This document shows positions 16,133 to 25,254 of a stretch of DNA of 55,749 nucleotides, in pieces. The number at the start of each line of letters is the position of its first letter. Within the stretch, counting starts at the first letter, position 1. This DNA is from Rhodothermales bacterium. GTDB taxonomy: Bacteria > Bacteroidota > Rhodothermia > Rhodothermales > VXPQ01. The stretch covers positions 1 to 55,749 of the forward strand of contig JAJDWX010000024.1 in assembly GCA_022825385.1 (NCBI GenBank). Reading direction: 5' to 3'. A program made the position numbers and the translations under genes. The notes beneath the pieces are model-generated. The model did no database searches. It saw nothing but the letters and a program-made list of their open reading frames with translations, and was not told where the DNA came from.

Positions 16133-16191
16133 GGGATTCAACAGGCTGTGCGGGTCGGTGGGGGTCTGTGCGGGTTTGTGCGAACGCGGGG

Positions 16192-17250
16192 CTAATCCGG
16201 CCTGTCTTCGCCCGGCCACACGTTCCCCTCCCGGTCGAAACCGAACGCATGGACCGAATACCCGGCGAAAACTCCCAGCCCTTCGTCCACGTTCGAATGC
16301 AAATGAATCGGCGGGGTTTGCAGCAAGGCCGCCTCGATATTCAATTCGTTCACCAATTCGGATTGCAGGAACGCCGTATGATGATACAAAAAATAATCCT
16401 CGCTCAGCGCCGTAAGCACCAGTTTGTAACGGGATTCGCTCCTGGATACGGGCTCCGAATTGAAGGTTATCTCGAAAAATTCCGTTTCGCCATCGAACAA
16501 TTCGTCCGAAAAAAGTACGCCCTGGAACGACTCGTCCCCCCCGGCTACGTCCGGCGAATCGAAAAAATAGGCGTAATCGTCATACCGGAACGCGCTTTCG
16601 TTGGCCGAGAACGAAATTTCCTGAAACGAACTGGACGTGTCCGGGTCCTCCTGCGGGAAGATAAACGTGGGGGCGGGAAGGAATTGAAACAGTTCGAGTT
16701 TGTAGTAATTCGTGCCCGGAGGGTCCTCGATCCGTATGCGAACCCGATAGTTTTCGAACTGGAAGGGCCCGATGGAGTTGTCGTCGAGCCGCGCCAGTTC
16801 CTCGACGGCGGCCTTGACCGACGGAATGGCATTGACGGCGCGGATCGCAGGCAAGCCGGGCGCCTCCGCCTCGAGCGTATACGCGGCGCCGGGCGTCGGG
16901 TACGCGCCCGCGGGCGCCGCATACATTCCCTCTCCGGTATGCGCAAGCGTATGCGAAAAGTCTCCCGTCTCGTTCGTAATGCGCACCGTTGCGTCGGGTA
17001 CCGTCAACTTCCTGACGTCGTCGCGCCCCTCGATGTCTGCGCTGCGGCTGAGGCGGACCGTCCACGCGCTGTCCGGCGCGAAAAAGCTGTGGGCCACCAG
17101 CCGCGAATCGTGGTCGGGAATATCCACCTCCACCGCCAGTTCGCAAGCGGCGAAAACGCCCGCCATGCCCAGCGCGCCTGCCGCAAGCAGCGCGGCGCGC
17201 CACGATCCGCAGGGCGCTCCGCGCCATGATCTTTCGGAGCGAGGCTTCAT
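16192..17250 (-). CDS. DUF4249 family outer-membrane lipoprotein
   Basis: The 352-residue protein has an N-terminal basic segment and hydrophobic core (LLAAGALGMAGVFAAC) ending in a lipobox-like FAAC, with lipidated Cys about 36. The mature N-terminus, VEVDIPDHDSRLVAHSFFAP followed by WTVRLSRSADI, is the characteristic opening of DUF4249 proteins. These are encoded beside TonB-dependent receptors in Bacteroidota and are thought to be surface-exposed partners. The start codon overlaps the stop of the upstream TonB receptor gene (TGATG around 17248-17252), so the two are translationally coupled. Ligand unknown. Confidence 0.82.
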   Translation of the reverse strand: MKPRSERSWRGAPCGSWRAALLAAGALGMAGVFAACELAVEVDIPDHDSRLVAHSFFAPDSAWTVRLSRSADIEGRDDVRKLTVPDATVRITNETGDFSHTLAHTGEGMYAAPAGAYPTPGAAYTLEAEAPGLPAIRAVNAIPSVKAAVEELARLDDNSIGPFQFENYRVRIRIEDPPGTNYYKLELFQFLPAPTFIFPQEDPDTSSSFQEISFSANESAFRYDDYAYFFDSPDVAGGDESFQGVLFSDELFDGETEFFEITFNSEPVSRSESRYKLVLTALSEDYFLYHHTAFLQSELVNELNIEAALLQTPPIHLHSNVDEGLGVFAGYSVHAFGFDREGNVWPGEDRPD

Positions 17251-19721
17251 CAGAAAGAAATACGGTATGCGAACGAGGGAAGCACCGGAAAGAGGCTCAA
17301 CTGACGAAAATTGAATGTAGACGCGCTGCGATTTTCCCGCACGGGGTACACCACGAACGGATTTTTCCGGTTATACGTATTGTACGTGCCGAACGTAAGC
17401 GTACGCGTACCCCAGGAACGTTCCTTCCGAAAATGGATGGCAAGGTCCAGGCGATGGTACGACCGGAGACGGGACGCGTTGCGCGGGCCGTAATCCACTA
17501 CGATGACTTCATCGTCGTCGTCTGGCCCGCTGTAATAATCGTGTGCCTGGTCGTGCAGCAACACCGAGTGGCGGCCCACCGGAAGCCAAGCGGGATAGCC
17601 GCTGCCGAAGACCCAGGCCGCGGATATTTCCTTGTTCGGCGAGAGGTGGCGTTGCGCTACGATGGACACGTCGTGCCGCCGGTCGTAGCGGTACGGGAAA
17701 ACTTCTCCGTTATTCAGGTTTTTGAAATCCCGGGTGGCTTTCGCCCACGAATACCCGATCCACCCGCTCGTACGCCCTGTTTTCTTCTGCAGGAACAGTT
17801 CGACGCCGTACGCCACGCCGCGCCCGGTCTCGATCAGGTCGGGCCAGTCCCGGAACACCGAATCAAAGGTTTGCGTGCCCGCCTTGTATTCGATGATGTC
17901 GCGCATCCATTTGTAGTAGCTTTCGAGCGACGCCTCGTAGCGCCCCTCCCGGATATTCCGCACCAGCCCGACGGCGACCTGATGGCTCTTCTGGGGCGGC
18001 ATCCGCTCCAGGGCCGAAACCCAGAAATCCGTAAAGGGATTGCCCGTGCTGGCGGTCAGGAAGTGCACCGGTTGCTGCATCCGCACGTAGGACGCCTTCG
18101 CCGACATCCGCCGCGCCACGCGGCGGCTCAGGCTCAAGCGCGGCTCCAGGGATGGGTAATTTTCGCCATCCACGAAATACCAGGCCATGCGCAGGCCCGC
18201 ATTCACCCGCAGGCCCGAAAACAGCGTCATGTCGTCCTCGGCGTAGAGGGCGGCCTCGCTGGAACGCACCGTGCCGACCGGCGACGCCAGCGTCGTGTCC
18301 TCGACGGTTTCCCCGAAGTCCTTTTCCCAAAACCAGAGCCTGCCCGGGCTGAAGCGGTGGCGAATCCCTTCCGCCCCGAAACGCAGATAATGGCTGGGCG
18401 AAGGCCGGTGCTCCAGATCCAGCTTCACGGTATAGTCCAGAATGTCGGATACGTAGCTCACGCTTGATTCGTAATCGTAGCCCCCGGCTTGCTCGCCCGG
18501 GGTATGGTACCGTTCGTCTGTCCCGATGGCGAAACTGTAATTCGTGAGGCCCACCAGCACGTTGGAAAACGTGCGGTTGCCAAACAGCCGGTTCCAGCGG
18601 AGCGCGGCCAGCCGATTGCGCCAGCCCAGATCGCCTTCGAATTCGCCTTCCTCGTATTGGTCGTCCCAGTTATCCGAACCGTAAAACAGATCGCGCCCCG
18701 AATACCCGCTCAGATAAATGCGGTCCTTCCGCGATACGATGTAGTTCGCCTTGAAATTCACGTCGTAGAAAAAGTATCCCGCGCGCGTATCCTCCGGCAG
18801 GAAGGGCCGCGCCAACAGGTCGGCGAGCGTACGGCGGGCGGTAAAAAGAAACGAAGCCTTGTCCCGCAGGATCGGCCCCTCCAGCGTGGCGCGCGTCGCG
18901 ATAAGCCCGGTCCCCACGTCGCCGCCGTACTTCCGCAGGTTGCCCTCTTTCATCGTCAGGTTCACGACAGACGACAGGCGGCCTCCGTACCGCGCCGGAA
19001 AGCCTCCCTTGATCAGTTCGACGTGCTTCATCGCGTCCGCGTTGAACACGCTCAGAAAACCGAACAGGTGCGACGGGTTGTACAGCGGAAGCCCGTCCAG
19101 CAGGATGAGGTTCTGATCCGGTCCTCCGCCCCGCACGTAGAACCCGCTGCGGCCTTCGGATCCGGACTGTACGCCGGGCAAGAGTTGCAGCGTCTTCTGG
19201 ATATCTACTTCGCCGAGGAGGGCCGGAAGCGACTGTATCTGGTCTATCGCCACCTCGTGGCGCCCCATCTGCGGCTGGTCGATAAGGGAATCCGCCCGCG
19301 CCACCACCTCGATGCCTTCAAGGTCTATGGCGATGGGCGCAAGGGCCACGTCCAGCGTCGTATCCGCCGAAAGCGACAGGGCGCGCGTAACGGTTTCGTA
19401 GCCGAGGTAGGCGAACGCAAGGGTAAGCGAATTGAGGCGGACGGTGAGGCTGTAGTAACCATACTGGTTCGTAACCGAACCAATGCCCAGCGCCGGCACG
19501 CTCACCGTGGCGCCCGGAAGGCGCTCCCCGCTTTCCGCATCCTCTATGTACCCGTTGACGGTGCGGACTTCTCCTGCGTCCTGCGCCGCCGCAGGCCCGG
19601 CGACGAACGCTCCCGCCCAGCAACACAGCGTAAGGAGGACAAGCAGGCAACCTCGGCGAAGCCGCCGCCCGAAAGGACATGGAAAACCCGCGGATGCGTA
19701 TCCTTTCATCAACGAAAACAT
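17250..19721 (-). CDS. TonB-dependent receptor with carboxypeptidase-regulatory-like N-terminal domain
   Basis: Outer-membrane active transporter of 823 residues. After a signal peptide ending near AGPAAAQ (about 46), a CarboxypepD_reg-like domain follows (VNGYIEDAESGERLPGATVS ... GYYSLTV). Then comes the plug (QSLPALLGEVDIQKTLQLLP, FYVRGGGPDQNLILLDGLPL, VELIKGGFPARYGGRLSSVV) and a ~22-strand barrel with many aromatic strands, ending in an FAYRISF-type terminal strand. It is coupled to the DUF4249 lipoprotein gene, and a TonB gene lies just upstream on the same strand, so all three probably form one uptake operon. The substrate cannot be inferred. Confidence 0.92.
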   Translation of the reverse strand: MFSLMKGYASAGFPCPFGRRLRRGCLLVLLTLCCWAGAFVAGPAAAQDAGEVRTVNGYIEDAESGERLPGATVSVPALGIGSVTNQYGYYSLTVRLNSLTLAFAYLGYETVTRALSLSADTTLDVALAPIAIDLEGIEVVARADSLIDQPQMGRHEVAIDQIQSLPALLGEVDIQKTLQLLPGVQSGSEGRSGFYVRGGGPDQNLILLDGLPLYNPSHLFGFLSVFNADAMKHVELIKGGFPARYGGRLSSVVNLTMKEGNLRKYGGDVGTGLIATRATLEGPILRDKASFLFTARRTLADLLARPFLPEDTRAGYFFYDVNFKANYIVSRKDRIYLSGYSGRDLFYGSDNWDDQYEEGEFEGDLGWRNRLAALRWNRLFGNRTFSNVLVGLTNYSFAIGTDERYHTPGEQAGGYDYESSVSYVSDILDYTVKLDLEHRPSPSHYLRFGAEGIRHRFSPGRLWFWEKDFGETVEDTTLASPVGTVRSSEAALYAEDDMTLFSGLRVNAGLRMAWYFVDGENYPSLEPRLSLSRRVARRMSAKASYVRMQQPVHFLTASTGNPFTDFWVSALERMPPQKSHQVAVGLVRNIREGRYEASLESYYKWMRDIIEYKAGTQTFDSVFRDWPDLIETGRGVAYGVELFLQKKTGRTSGWIGYSWAKATRDFKNLNNGEVFPYRYDRRHDVSIVAQRHLSPNKEISAAWVFGSGYPAWLPVGRHSVLLHDQAHDYYSGPDDDDEVIVVDYGPRNASRLRSYHRLDLAIHFRKERSWGTRTLTFGTYNTYNRKNPFVVYPVRENRSASTFNFRQLSLFPVLPSFAYRISF

Positions 19722-19740
19722 AACAAGTAATGCAGTTTCG

Positions 19741-20466
19741 CTATTCCAGTCGGAAACGGAACGTTACGGTGCCCGTCTGACGCTCCTGCGGGGCATTGGA
19801 CGGCAAGGGATTGAAACGCCATTGCTGCAAGGCGTCCATGGCGGCTTTCTCCAGGTCCGCGTCGCCCTTCAGGAGCAGAAAGCGCTGCACGACCCGGCCT
19901 TGCGGATCGACGGTAATTTGTACGCGAATCGTCGCGTTCACCTGGGTCCGGTACGCAGGCAGCGGCGCGTACGCCGGGTCCCGGTTCAACCCTTCGATTT
20001 CAAAAGGCGCGGCGGTTTCGTCGTCCAGGCCCGCTCCCGTTTCTTCGGGGCGGGTTTCGCCTGCTTCACTGGGGGCGGCGCTGCCGAGCGGGCGAATGGG
20101 CGGGGCCTCGTCCTGCGGGTCGGGCTCTTCCGCCGCTTCCTCGCTGTCCTGTCGTTCGGGAGATACTTCCTCGGCCTCCGGCGTTGGCGCCTGCTCTTCG
20201 TCCGGAACGGGCTGCGGCTGATCCGGCAGGTCCACTTGGCGGGCGTCTTCCGGCGCAGGCGGCGGCTCTTGCCGGGTTTCTTCCGGTTCTTCGGGTGCTT
20301 CGACTTGTTCCGAGGGGCGGCTTTCCGAATACGGGCCAAAGTCCACCTCCACAAAGCCCATTTGCCGGGAATCCGCTTGCGCCACCGTCAAAAAGGCAAA
20401 GAGAAGGAGTACGCCCGCGTGCAGCCCCACACTGGCTCCCAAACCAATCCATTCGTTCTTTTTCAT
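19741..20466 (-). CDS. TonB family energy transducer
   Basis: From ATG 20466 the 241-residue protein has one N-terminal transmembrane helix (IGLGASVGLHAGVLLLFAFL, about 6-25). It has a long Pro/Glu/Gln-rich periplasm-spanning region (about 45-150). The C-terminal TonB domain (about 160-241) includes YRTQVNATIRVQITVDPQGRV and the conserved ALQQWRFNPLP block. The open frame extends to 20631, but the extra 55 residues lack features of a TonB N-terminus and lie in intergenic-like sequence. It is 20 bp upstream of the TonB receptor gene in the same direction and presumably energises it with ExbBD encoded elsewhere. Confidence 0.9.
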   Translation of the reverse strand: MKKNEWIGLGASVGLHAGVLLLFAFLTVAQADSRQMGFVEVDFGPYSESRPSEQVEAPEEPEETRQEPPPAPEDARQVDLPDQPQPVPDEEQAPTPEAEEVSPERQDSEEAAEEPDPQDEAPPIRPLGSAAPSEAGETRPEETGAGLDDETAAPFEIEGLNRDPAYAPLPAYRTQVNATIRVQITVDPQGRVVQRFLLLKGDADLEKAAMDALQQWRFNPLPSNAPQERQTGTVTFRFRLE

Positions 20467-20666
20467 GGGCTGCGCGGTATGCCGGGGCCGGGGCCTTGGA
20501 GGGAAAACGAATTCCAAATATAACGCAAACAAAGCGACGGTATTGTGAAACGCGAAAGAAGTTTCCGGGATCCGCGGCGGCTTCGAGGCGACGTACGGGC
20601 GGCTACGGGGGCGGCGGCCAGCAAGGTTCATGCAAAAGCAACGCCCCGTCCCCGCAAAACGCCTTG

Positions 20667-20713
20667 ACCTTAATTTTTTAAGCTGAAATTTTTCAGCCTA
20701 AAAAATTAAGGTT
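20667..20713. terminator. AT-rich palindrome, copy 2 (possible terminator of the T9SS gene)
   Basis: Near-perfect inverted repeat with ~22-bp arms (left ACCTTAATTTTTTAAGCTGAAA, matched on the right by TTTCAGCCTAAAAAATTAAGG without its final base). It starts about 36 bases past the stop of the minus-strand gene at 20750. T-runs lie inside the stem rather than after it, so it is not a textbook intrinsic terminator. It shares a 16-base core with the palindrome at 11265. Confidence 0.6.
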
Positions 20714-20749
20714 GGGCCTTGGAAAAGGGAGCTGAGAGGCCCCCTTATC

Positions 20750-22603
20750 TCACTTCCTGAGCGTCATAAGGCCCGTTTTTGCCTGCCCCGCCGCCTCCAG
20801 ACGATACAGGTAGACCCCGCTGGACAGGGAGGTTCCGTCAAACACGGCCACATGGGATCCCGCCTGCCGTACGCCGTCCACGAGCGTGGCGACCTCCCGG
20901 CCCAGCGCATCGTACACCGCAAGGCGAACCGGACCCGAGGCGGGCAGCGCGTATTCAATGGTGGTCGTATGCGTAAACGGGTTGGGGTAATTCGACGCCA
21001 GCGCGGCGGCGGTTGGAAGTTCCGCTGCGGATTCGCTGGAGGTAATGGTGGAGGCGGCGTATTTGATGAGCATAGTCCCCCAGGGATTTCCCAGCAATCC
21101 CGGCTCGACCGTTTCCAAGTCCAATTGAAACGTTGTTTCAGAGTACGCAGCAACGTAAAGATCCCCCGTGGGACTAACAGCCAACGCTGTGACAAATTGC
21201 GAAGATGGTCCGGTTGCATGTCCGACCCACAGCAAGGTGCCTGAATTATCGTAGTGCGCTACAAAACCGTCTTTATGGTAAGAATAACTATCGTAATTAT
21301 ACAAAACAACATCCCCGATTTGTATGGAATTGCTGCTGAAAGAGCCGCCAATATACACATGACCGCGAGCGTCTGTCACCAAATCAGGATACTCGGCACT
21401 AAAGGCCCAGAGATTTTCGATTGCACGAATCCAGAGTAGCGTCCCGTCAGGGCTATGCTTGGCGAGTATCGTGCCATCATCAGCATCAAGCCCAGCAAAC
21501 GGGACCGTATCCAGCAGGGCAGAGTCCAAATCGCTATACTGCCAAAGGATAAAGATATTGCCATCACCATCCACAGCCATTTTTTCAGGCTCGGCAAATC
21601 TTGCAAAGATACCAAAGTCATCAGGTGTACGAACCCAACGGATATTTCCTTCGGTATCGAAACTGGCAAGAGCGAAATGGATTGCGCCAGAAGAATCAAA
21701 AATAGGAGTGGAGCCACTTGAGTCGACAGGAAGCGTTACTTCGTTAAATTGACCTTCTCCGAAGACAGCTCCCCCGCTGAAATTACCAAATAGATAGGTA
21801 TTCCCATCGTTGTCAGAATACAACAAGGACCTGGCGTTAGGCTGATAAGAAAGCCAATTAAACCAGAACTCGGATCCTGGATAATCGTAGTTCGGACCCG
21901 CAATTCTCCTACTCCAACGCAAAATACCTTGAGGTGTGTAGCTGGCCAAAAAAACATCGATATCTGCTCCTGCGTCAATAGCGCCCACAGGCGGATACCC
22001 CCATGTCGACACAGGTGGAGTCGGAAGAGAATCGGGAAGCAGGTCATTATAAATACCTATAATATATATGTTATCCATTGCATCTTTATCCATACCAAAT
22101 ATCGTGCCTCGCGAACCAAAATTCATAGGAAATTTAAAAGTATTCCCAGGTATTATTAATTCATGTGGTTCTTGTTCTTGATCGGAATATAAATATGGAA
22201 CAAGGGCAACACCTCCATATGTTAATTCATTATAGAATCCAAATGGACCCGGTATTTCAATTTTAACATCTATAAGGATCTCTAATCCTTGAGTTACATA
22301 TATATAATTCCCAGCTAAAACACTATATTTTTGAGGATATGTTATATTTATAGAATCGGAAAGTCTGTTGTAATAAATATGATCACCTAAAGCATTAATG
22401 CCTGCGAGGCAATTATCAGCGATTATGTAAATTTCTTCATTTTTATTTATGTCAATATCTGCAATCACGGACGGCGACCAATAACAAGGTTTGCTTATCC
22501 ACTCAGGAGTTACTCCAAGATGCACTTGTCCCCAAGCATTCGAAGAAGTTAATACAAAAGAACCAAATAGCAATATTGCTAATACATGTATCGTGTTTTT
22601 CAT
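20750..22603 (-). CDS. secreted beta-propeller-like protein with type IX sorting domain
   Basis: The 617-residue product has a signal peptide (MKNTIHVLAILLFGSFVLTS), then a series of repeats resembling SBBP-type blades (GNTYLFGNFSGGAVFG, GNIFILWQYSDLDSA, GHVYIGGSFSSNSIQIGD, GDLYVAAYSETT). The last ~80 residues are a T9SS type A sorting domain: NYPNPFTHTTTIEYALP, LAVYDALGREVATLVDG, then SSGVYLYRLEA. It should be exported across the outer membrane by T9SS and anchored or released after cleavage of this tail. The body (about 21250-22600) is conspicuously AT-rich with different codon choice from all neighbours, while the sorting tail is GC-rich like the rest of the window; the gene looks mosaic. 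Ligand unknown. Confidence 0.83.
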   Translation of the reverse strand: MKNTIHVLAILLFGSFVLTSSNAWGQVHLGVTPEWISKPCYWSPSVIADIDINKNEEIYIIADNCLAGINALGDHIYYNRLSDSINITYPQKYSVLAGNYIYVTQGLEILIDVKIEIPGPFGFYNELTYGGVALVPYLYSDQEQEPHELIIPGNTFKFPMNFGSRGTIFGMDKDAMDNIYIIGIYNDLLPDSLPTPPVSTWGYPPVGAIDAGADIDVFLASYTPQGILRWSRRIAGPNYDYPGSEFWFNWLSYQPNARSLLYSDNDGNTYLFGNFSGGAVFGEGQFNEVTLPVDSSGSTPIFDSSGAIHFALASFDTEGNIRWVRTPDDFGIFARFAEPEKMAVDGDGNIFILWQYSDLDSALLDTVPFAGLDADDGTILAKHSPDGTLLWIRAIENLWAFSAEYPDLVTDARGHVYIGGSFSSNSIQIGDVVLYNYDSYSYHKDGFVAHYDNSGTLLWVGHATGPSSQFVTALAVSPTGDLYVAAYSETTFQLDLETVEPGLLGNPWGTMLIKYAASTITSSESAAELPTAAALASNYPNPFTHTTTIEYALPASGPVRLAVYDALGREVATLVDGVRQAGSHVAVFDGTSLSSGVYLYRLEAAGQAKTGLMTLRK

Positions 22604-22643
22604 AAGATCCTCCGCAGTTTGAGTGTGACTTGGGCCTTTGTTG

Positions 22644-23060
22644 CTACTTCATAAGAAGCACGGATTTCGTAAACCGTTTCCCCGCTGCATCCAGCACAAC
22701 GAAGTACAATCCACTCGACAAATGGGATGCCTCGAACCGTACAGTATGCTCGCCAGATTTCTGAAGACCGTCCGTTAGCACAGCTACCTCGCGGCCCAGA
22801 AGATCATAAACCAGAAGGCGAACAGGCCCTTCTTCTGCAAGTCCGTAACGAGACGTTCCTTTCAGCGTCAACACCCTGTTCCGTATCGTCCCAACCGCTA
22901 CAGGAGGGCCAAGAGAAGAACCCAACGCCAATTCCCCCGCCGCCCGCGGAGCCGCCTCCCCGCATATCTCCGCCCGCGCCGGCAAAACCGAAACGTAAAG
23001 CGCCCCCAGCGCAAGCGCCAGGACCCATGCGTACCGCGACGACGACGAAAACAGATTCAT
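22644..23060 (-). CDS. orphan T9SS sorting-domain protein (signal peptide plus tail)
   Basis: From ATG 23060 (138 aa) there is a signal peptide (YAWVLALALGALYVSVLPARA), about 35 residues without obvious domain, then the core of a type A sorting domain: VRLLVYDLLGREVAVLTDG, GEHTVRF, SSGLYFVVLDAAGKRFTKS, ending VLLMK. The usual PNPF opening of the domain is missing. It is either a remnant of a larger secreted protein that lost its passenger, or a small T9SS substrate. It lies directly upstream of, and in the same direction as, the T9SS propeller gene. An upstream extension to 23102 adds residues unlike a signal peptide. Confidence 0.6.
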   Translation of the reverse strand: MNLFSSSSRYAWVLALALGALYVSVLPARAEICGEAAPRAAGELALGSSLGPPVAVGTIRNRVLTLKGTSRYGLAEEGPVRLLVYDLLGREVAVLTDGLQKSGEHTVRFEASHLSSGLYFVVLDAAGKRFTKSVLLMK

Positions 23061-23281
23061 GCTTCCCCGGGCATGATGTTCAGGATAACGCGCTACGGAC
23101 ATCGCCCGCCCTGCGCAACAACCGCCGTATACAGTATAGGATAATTCCTCCGTATTACCAATATATTAAAAATCCCCCCGCAAGCCCCCTCCAAAAAATT
23201 CCCCGAACCAGAAAACCAACCCGGCGGTACAACAAACCCCAAAGAAGCCGCCCTTTTCCGCCGCAACCCCGCCTCAAGCCC

Positions 23282-24190
23282 ATGCGCCCGCGCCCGCGTC
23301 CCGTCGATCTGCCCGGCGTACGGAAACAACTCGTCGCCTGGATCGCCCGGCAAGCCAGCGAGGACGCCCTGCGCTGGCTCCAGGATCGCTGCGCGGAGAT
23401 CGCAGGCGGCGCGCCTGTGGCCAAATGTTTCCTGGCGTTCAGCGGCGCCCCCCGGCGCATTCCCAAAGACACGCTGGCGCTCGACGAAACGGACCTTGCG
23501 CGGGCAAGCGCCCTGCGTCCGGGATGGAACCCCGCAAACTGGAGCGTGGACGAAGCAGCCCGCGCCCTCCTCGTCCTGTCCCGCCCCGCAGACGACGAAA
23601 ACGCCTGGATTCGCATGGCAGAACAACTGTTCTCGACCGCCGACGCGCGCGAATCGGCGGCGCTGTACCGAATGCTGCCCCTCTACCCCTTTCCCGAACG
23701 CTTCCGGGCCCGCGCCGCCGAAGGCATTCGGAGCAACATGGCCTCCGTATTTCAGGCCGTCGCGCACCGCAATCCCTATCCCTCGGAGCATTTCGACGAG
23801 GGCGCCTGGAACCAGATGATCCTGAAGGCCCTCTTTACCGGCAGCGTACTGCACAAGATAATCGGACTGGACGCGCGCAGCAACCCGACCCTCGCCCGAA
23901 TGCTCGTGGACTACGCGCGCGAGCGCTGGGCCGCCGGGCGCGCCGTCTCCCCCGAACTCTGGCGTCCCGTGGGGCCGTTCGCGGCGGAGCGCCATCTCCC
24001 GGACCTGCGCCGCGTCCTGCGCGCTGGCGACGAAGCAGAACAGGAAGCCGCCACCCTCGCGCTCGCGCAGGCGAACGCCCCTGCCGCAGGCGAACTCCTC
24101 GGCGCGTTCCCCCGCCTCAAACAACGCATCGACGCAGGCGAACTGACCTGGGAATCCTTCAGCCGGAACCGGATCGAAGGTATGGCATAG
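23282..24190 (+). CDS. eboA: EboA family metabolite traffic protein
   Basis: The 302-residue protein opens the ebo cluster. It is Ala/Arg-rich and helical, without signal peptide or membrane segments. It reads like EboA, with ALYRMLPLYPFPERFRARAA, a NMASVFQAVAHRNPYP block, WNQMILKALFTGS and a final RLKQRIDAGELTWES stretch. The biochemical role of EboA is unknown; ebo genes are linked to transport or processing of a metabolite in cyanobacteria and other bacteria. ATG 23282 is the only reasonable start; upstream sequence in this frame is proline-rich and non-coding in character. Identification rests on sequence resemblance plus the following eboB, D, E, F genes. Confidence 0.82.
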   Translation: MRPRPRPVDLPGVRKQLVAWIARQASEDALRWLQDRCAEIAGGAPVAKCFLAFSGAPRRIPKDTLALDETDLARASALRPGWNPANWSVDEAARALLVLSRPADDENAWIRMAEQLFSTADARESAALYRMLPLYPFPERFRARAAEGIRSNMASVFQAVAHRNPYPSEHFDEGAWNQMILKALFTGSVLHKIIGLDARSNPTLARMLVDYARERWAAGRAVSPELWRPVGPFAAERHLPDLRRVLRAGDEAEQEAATLALAQANAPAAGELLGAFPRLKQRIDAGELTWESFSRNRIEGMA

Positions 24191-24306
24191 GCTTTCCCTC
24201 CCGCGCCATGCATCCAGGCCGCAGGTCCCGACGCCCGCCGCGCCCCTACGATACTTTCTTTCGCGACGTTGCGCCGCAAGCGCCGTACTTCACCCTCCTT
24301 GCCGTT

Positions 24307-25227
24307 ATGCCGAAACAACCTCCCCTCTACATCGATCCGCACGTCCACATGATTTCCCGGACCACGGACGACTACGAAGTCATGCGCGCCGGCGGCGTCG
24401 CAGCCGTCATAGAACCCGCCTTCTGGCTGGGCCAGCCGCGCACCACGGTAGGCGCCTTCAAGGATTATTTCTCCATGATCGTGGGCTGGGAGCGCTTCCG
24501 GGCGGCCCAGTTCGGCGTTCGGCATTATTGCGCCATCGGACTGAACGCCAAGGAGGCCAATAACGAGCCGCTTGCAGACGAAGTGATGGAACTCCTGCCG
24601 CTCTACGCCGCCAAGGAAGGCGTGGTGGCGATCGGCGAGATCGGGTACGACGACATGACGCCCGCCGAGGACAAGTATTACCGGCTGCAACTCGAACTGG
24701 CGAAAGAACTCGACATGCTCGTCCTCATCCATACCCCCCATCGCAACAAAAAAGAGGGGACGAGCCGCAGCATGGACGCCTGCGACGATATGGGGCTGGC
24801 GCCGGATCGGGTCATCGTGGATCACAACAACGAAGAAACGGTCCGGGAAGTCCTCGACCGCGGCTACTGGGCCGCCTTCACCATCTATCCGTTCACGAAA
24901 ATGGGCAACGAGCGGATGGTCGAGATTGTGCGGGAATACGGCCCGGAGCGGATTTTCATAGACAGCGCGGCGGACTGGGGCGTGAGCGATCCGCTGGCCG
25001 TGCCCAAAACGGCCCGCCTCATGGCCGAACGAGGAATCCCGGAAGACGCGATCCGGGCCGTTACCTACGACAACGCGCTCGCGGCATACGGACAAAGCGG
25101 ACAATTTTCGGAAAAAGACTGGCTGGAGCCCGCCCCCATCGACCAGCGCGATCTGTATGGGGGCAATTCGGTGCTGCGCGGCGGGCAAGCCCCCGTAGTA
25201 CAGGAAAAAGGATTGATTATCGAGTAA
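24307..25227 (+). CDS. eboB: TatD family metal-dependent hydrolase (EboB)
   Basis: The 306-residue TIM-barrel hydrolase has the metal-binding set of the TatD/amidohydrolase type: HVH (12-14) after YIDP, Glu 111 in GEIGYD, His 142 and 145 in IHTPH, and Asp 219 in FIDSAADWG. ATG 24307 is preferred because strand 1 (LYIDPHVHM) follows directly; an alternative ATG at 24208 adds 33 Arg/Pro-rich residues. It is about 115 bp downstream of eboA. Within ebo clusters this position is occupied by a TatD-like hydrolase; its substrate is not established. The gene is followed after 27 bp by the stop of an inverted Fic gene instead of eboC. Confidence 0.88.
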   Translation: MPKQPPLYIDPHVHMISRTTDDYEVMRAGGVAAVIEPAFWLGQPRTTVGAFKDYFSMIVGWERFRAAQFGVRHYCAIGLNAKEANNEPLADEVMELLPLYAAKEGVVAIGEIGYDDMTPAEDKYYRLQLELAKELDMLVLIHTPHRNKKEGTSRSMDACDDMGLAPDRVIVDHNNEETVREVLDRGYWAAFTIYPFTKMGNERMVEIVREYGPERIFIDSAADWGVSDPLAVPKTARLMAERGIPEDAIRAVTYDNALAAYGQSGQFSEKDWLEPAPIDQRDLYGGNSVLRGGQAPVVQEKGLIIE

Positions 25228-25254
25228 GGATCGCGGGTCGATCAATCCTGCCAA

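Noticed and set aside
16140..16191. G/T-rich repeated TGTGCGGGT stretch as a regulatory element
   Set aside because: Only two or three imperfect units just past a stop codon; too little to support a function.
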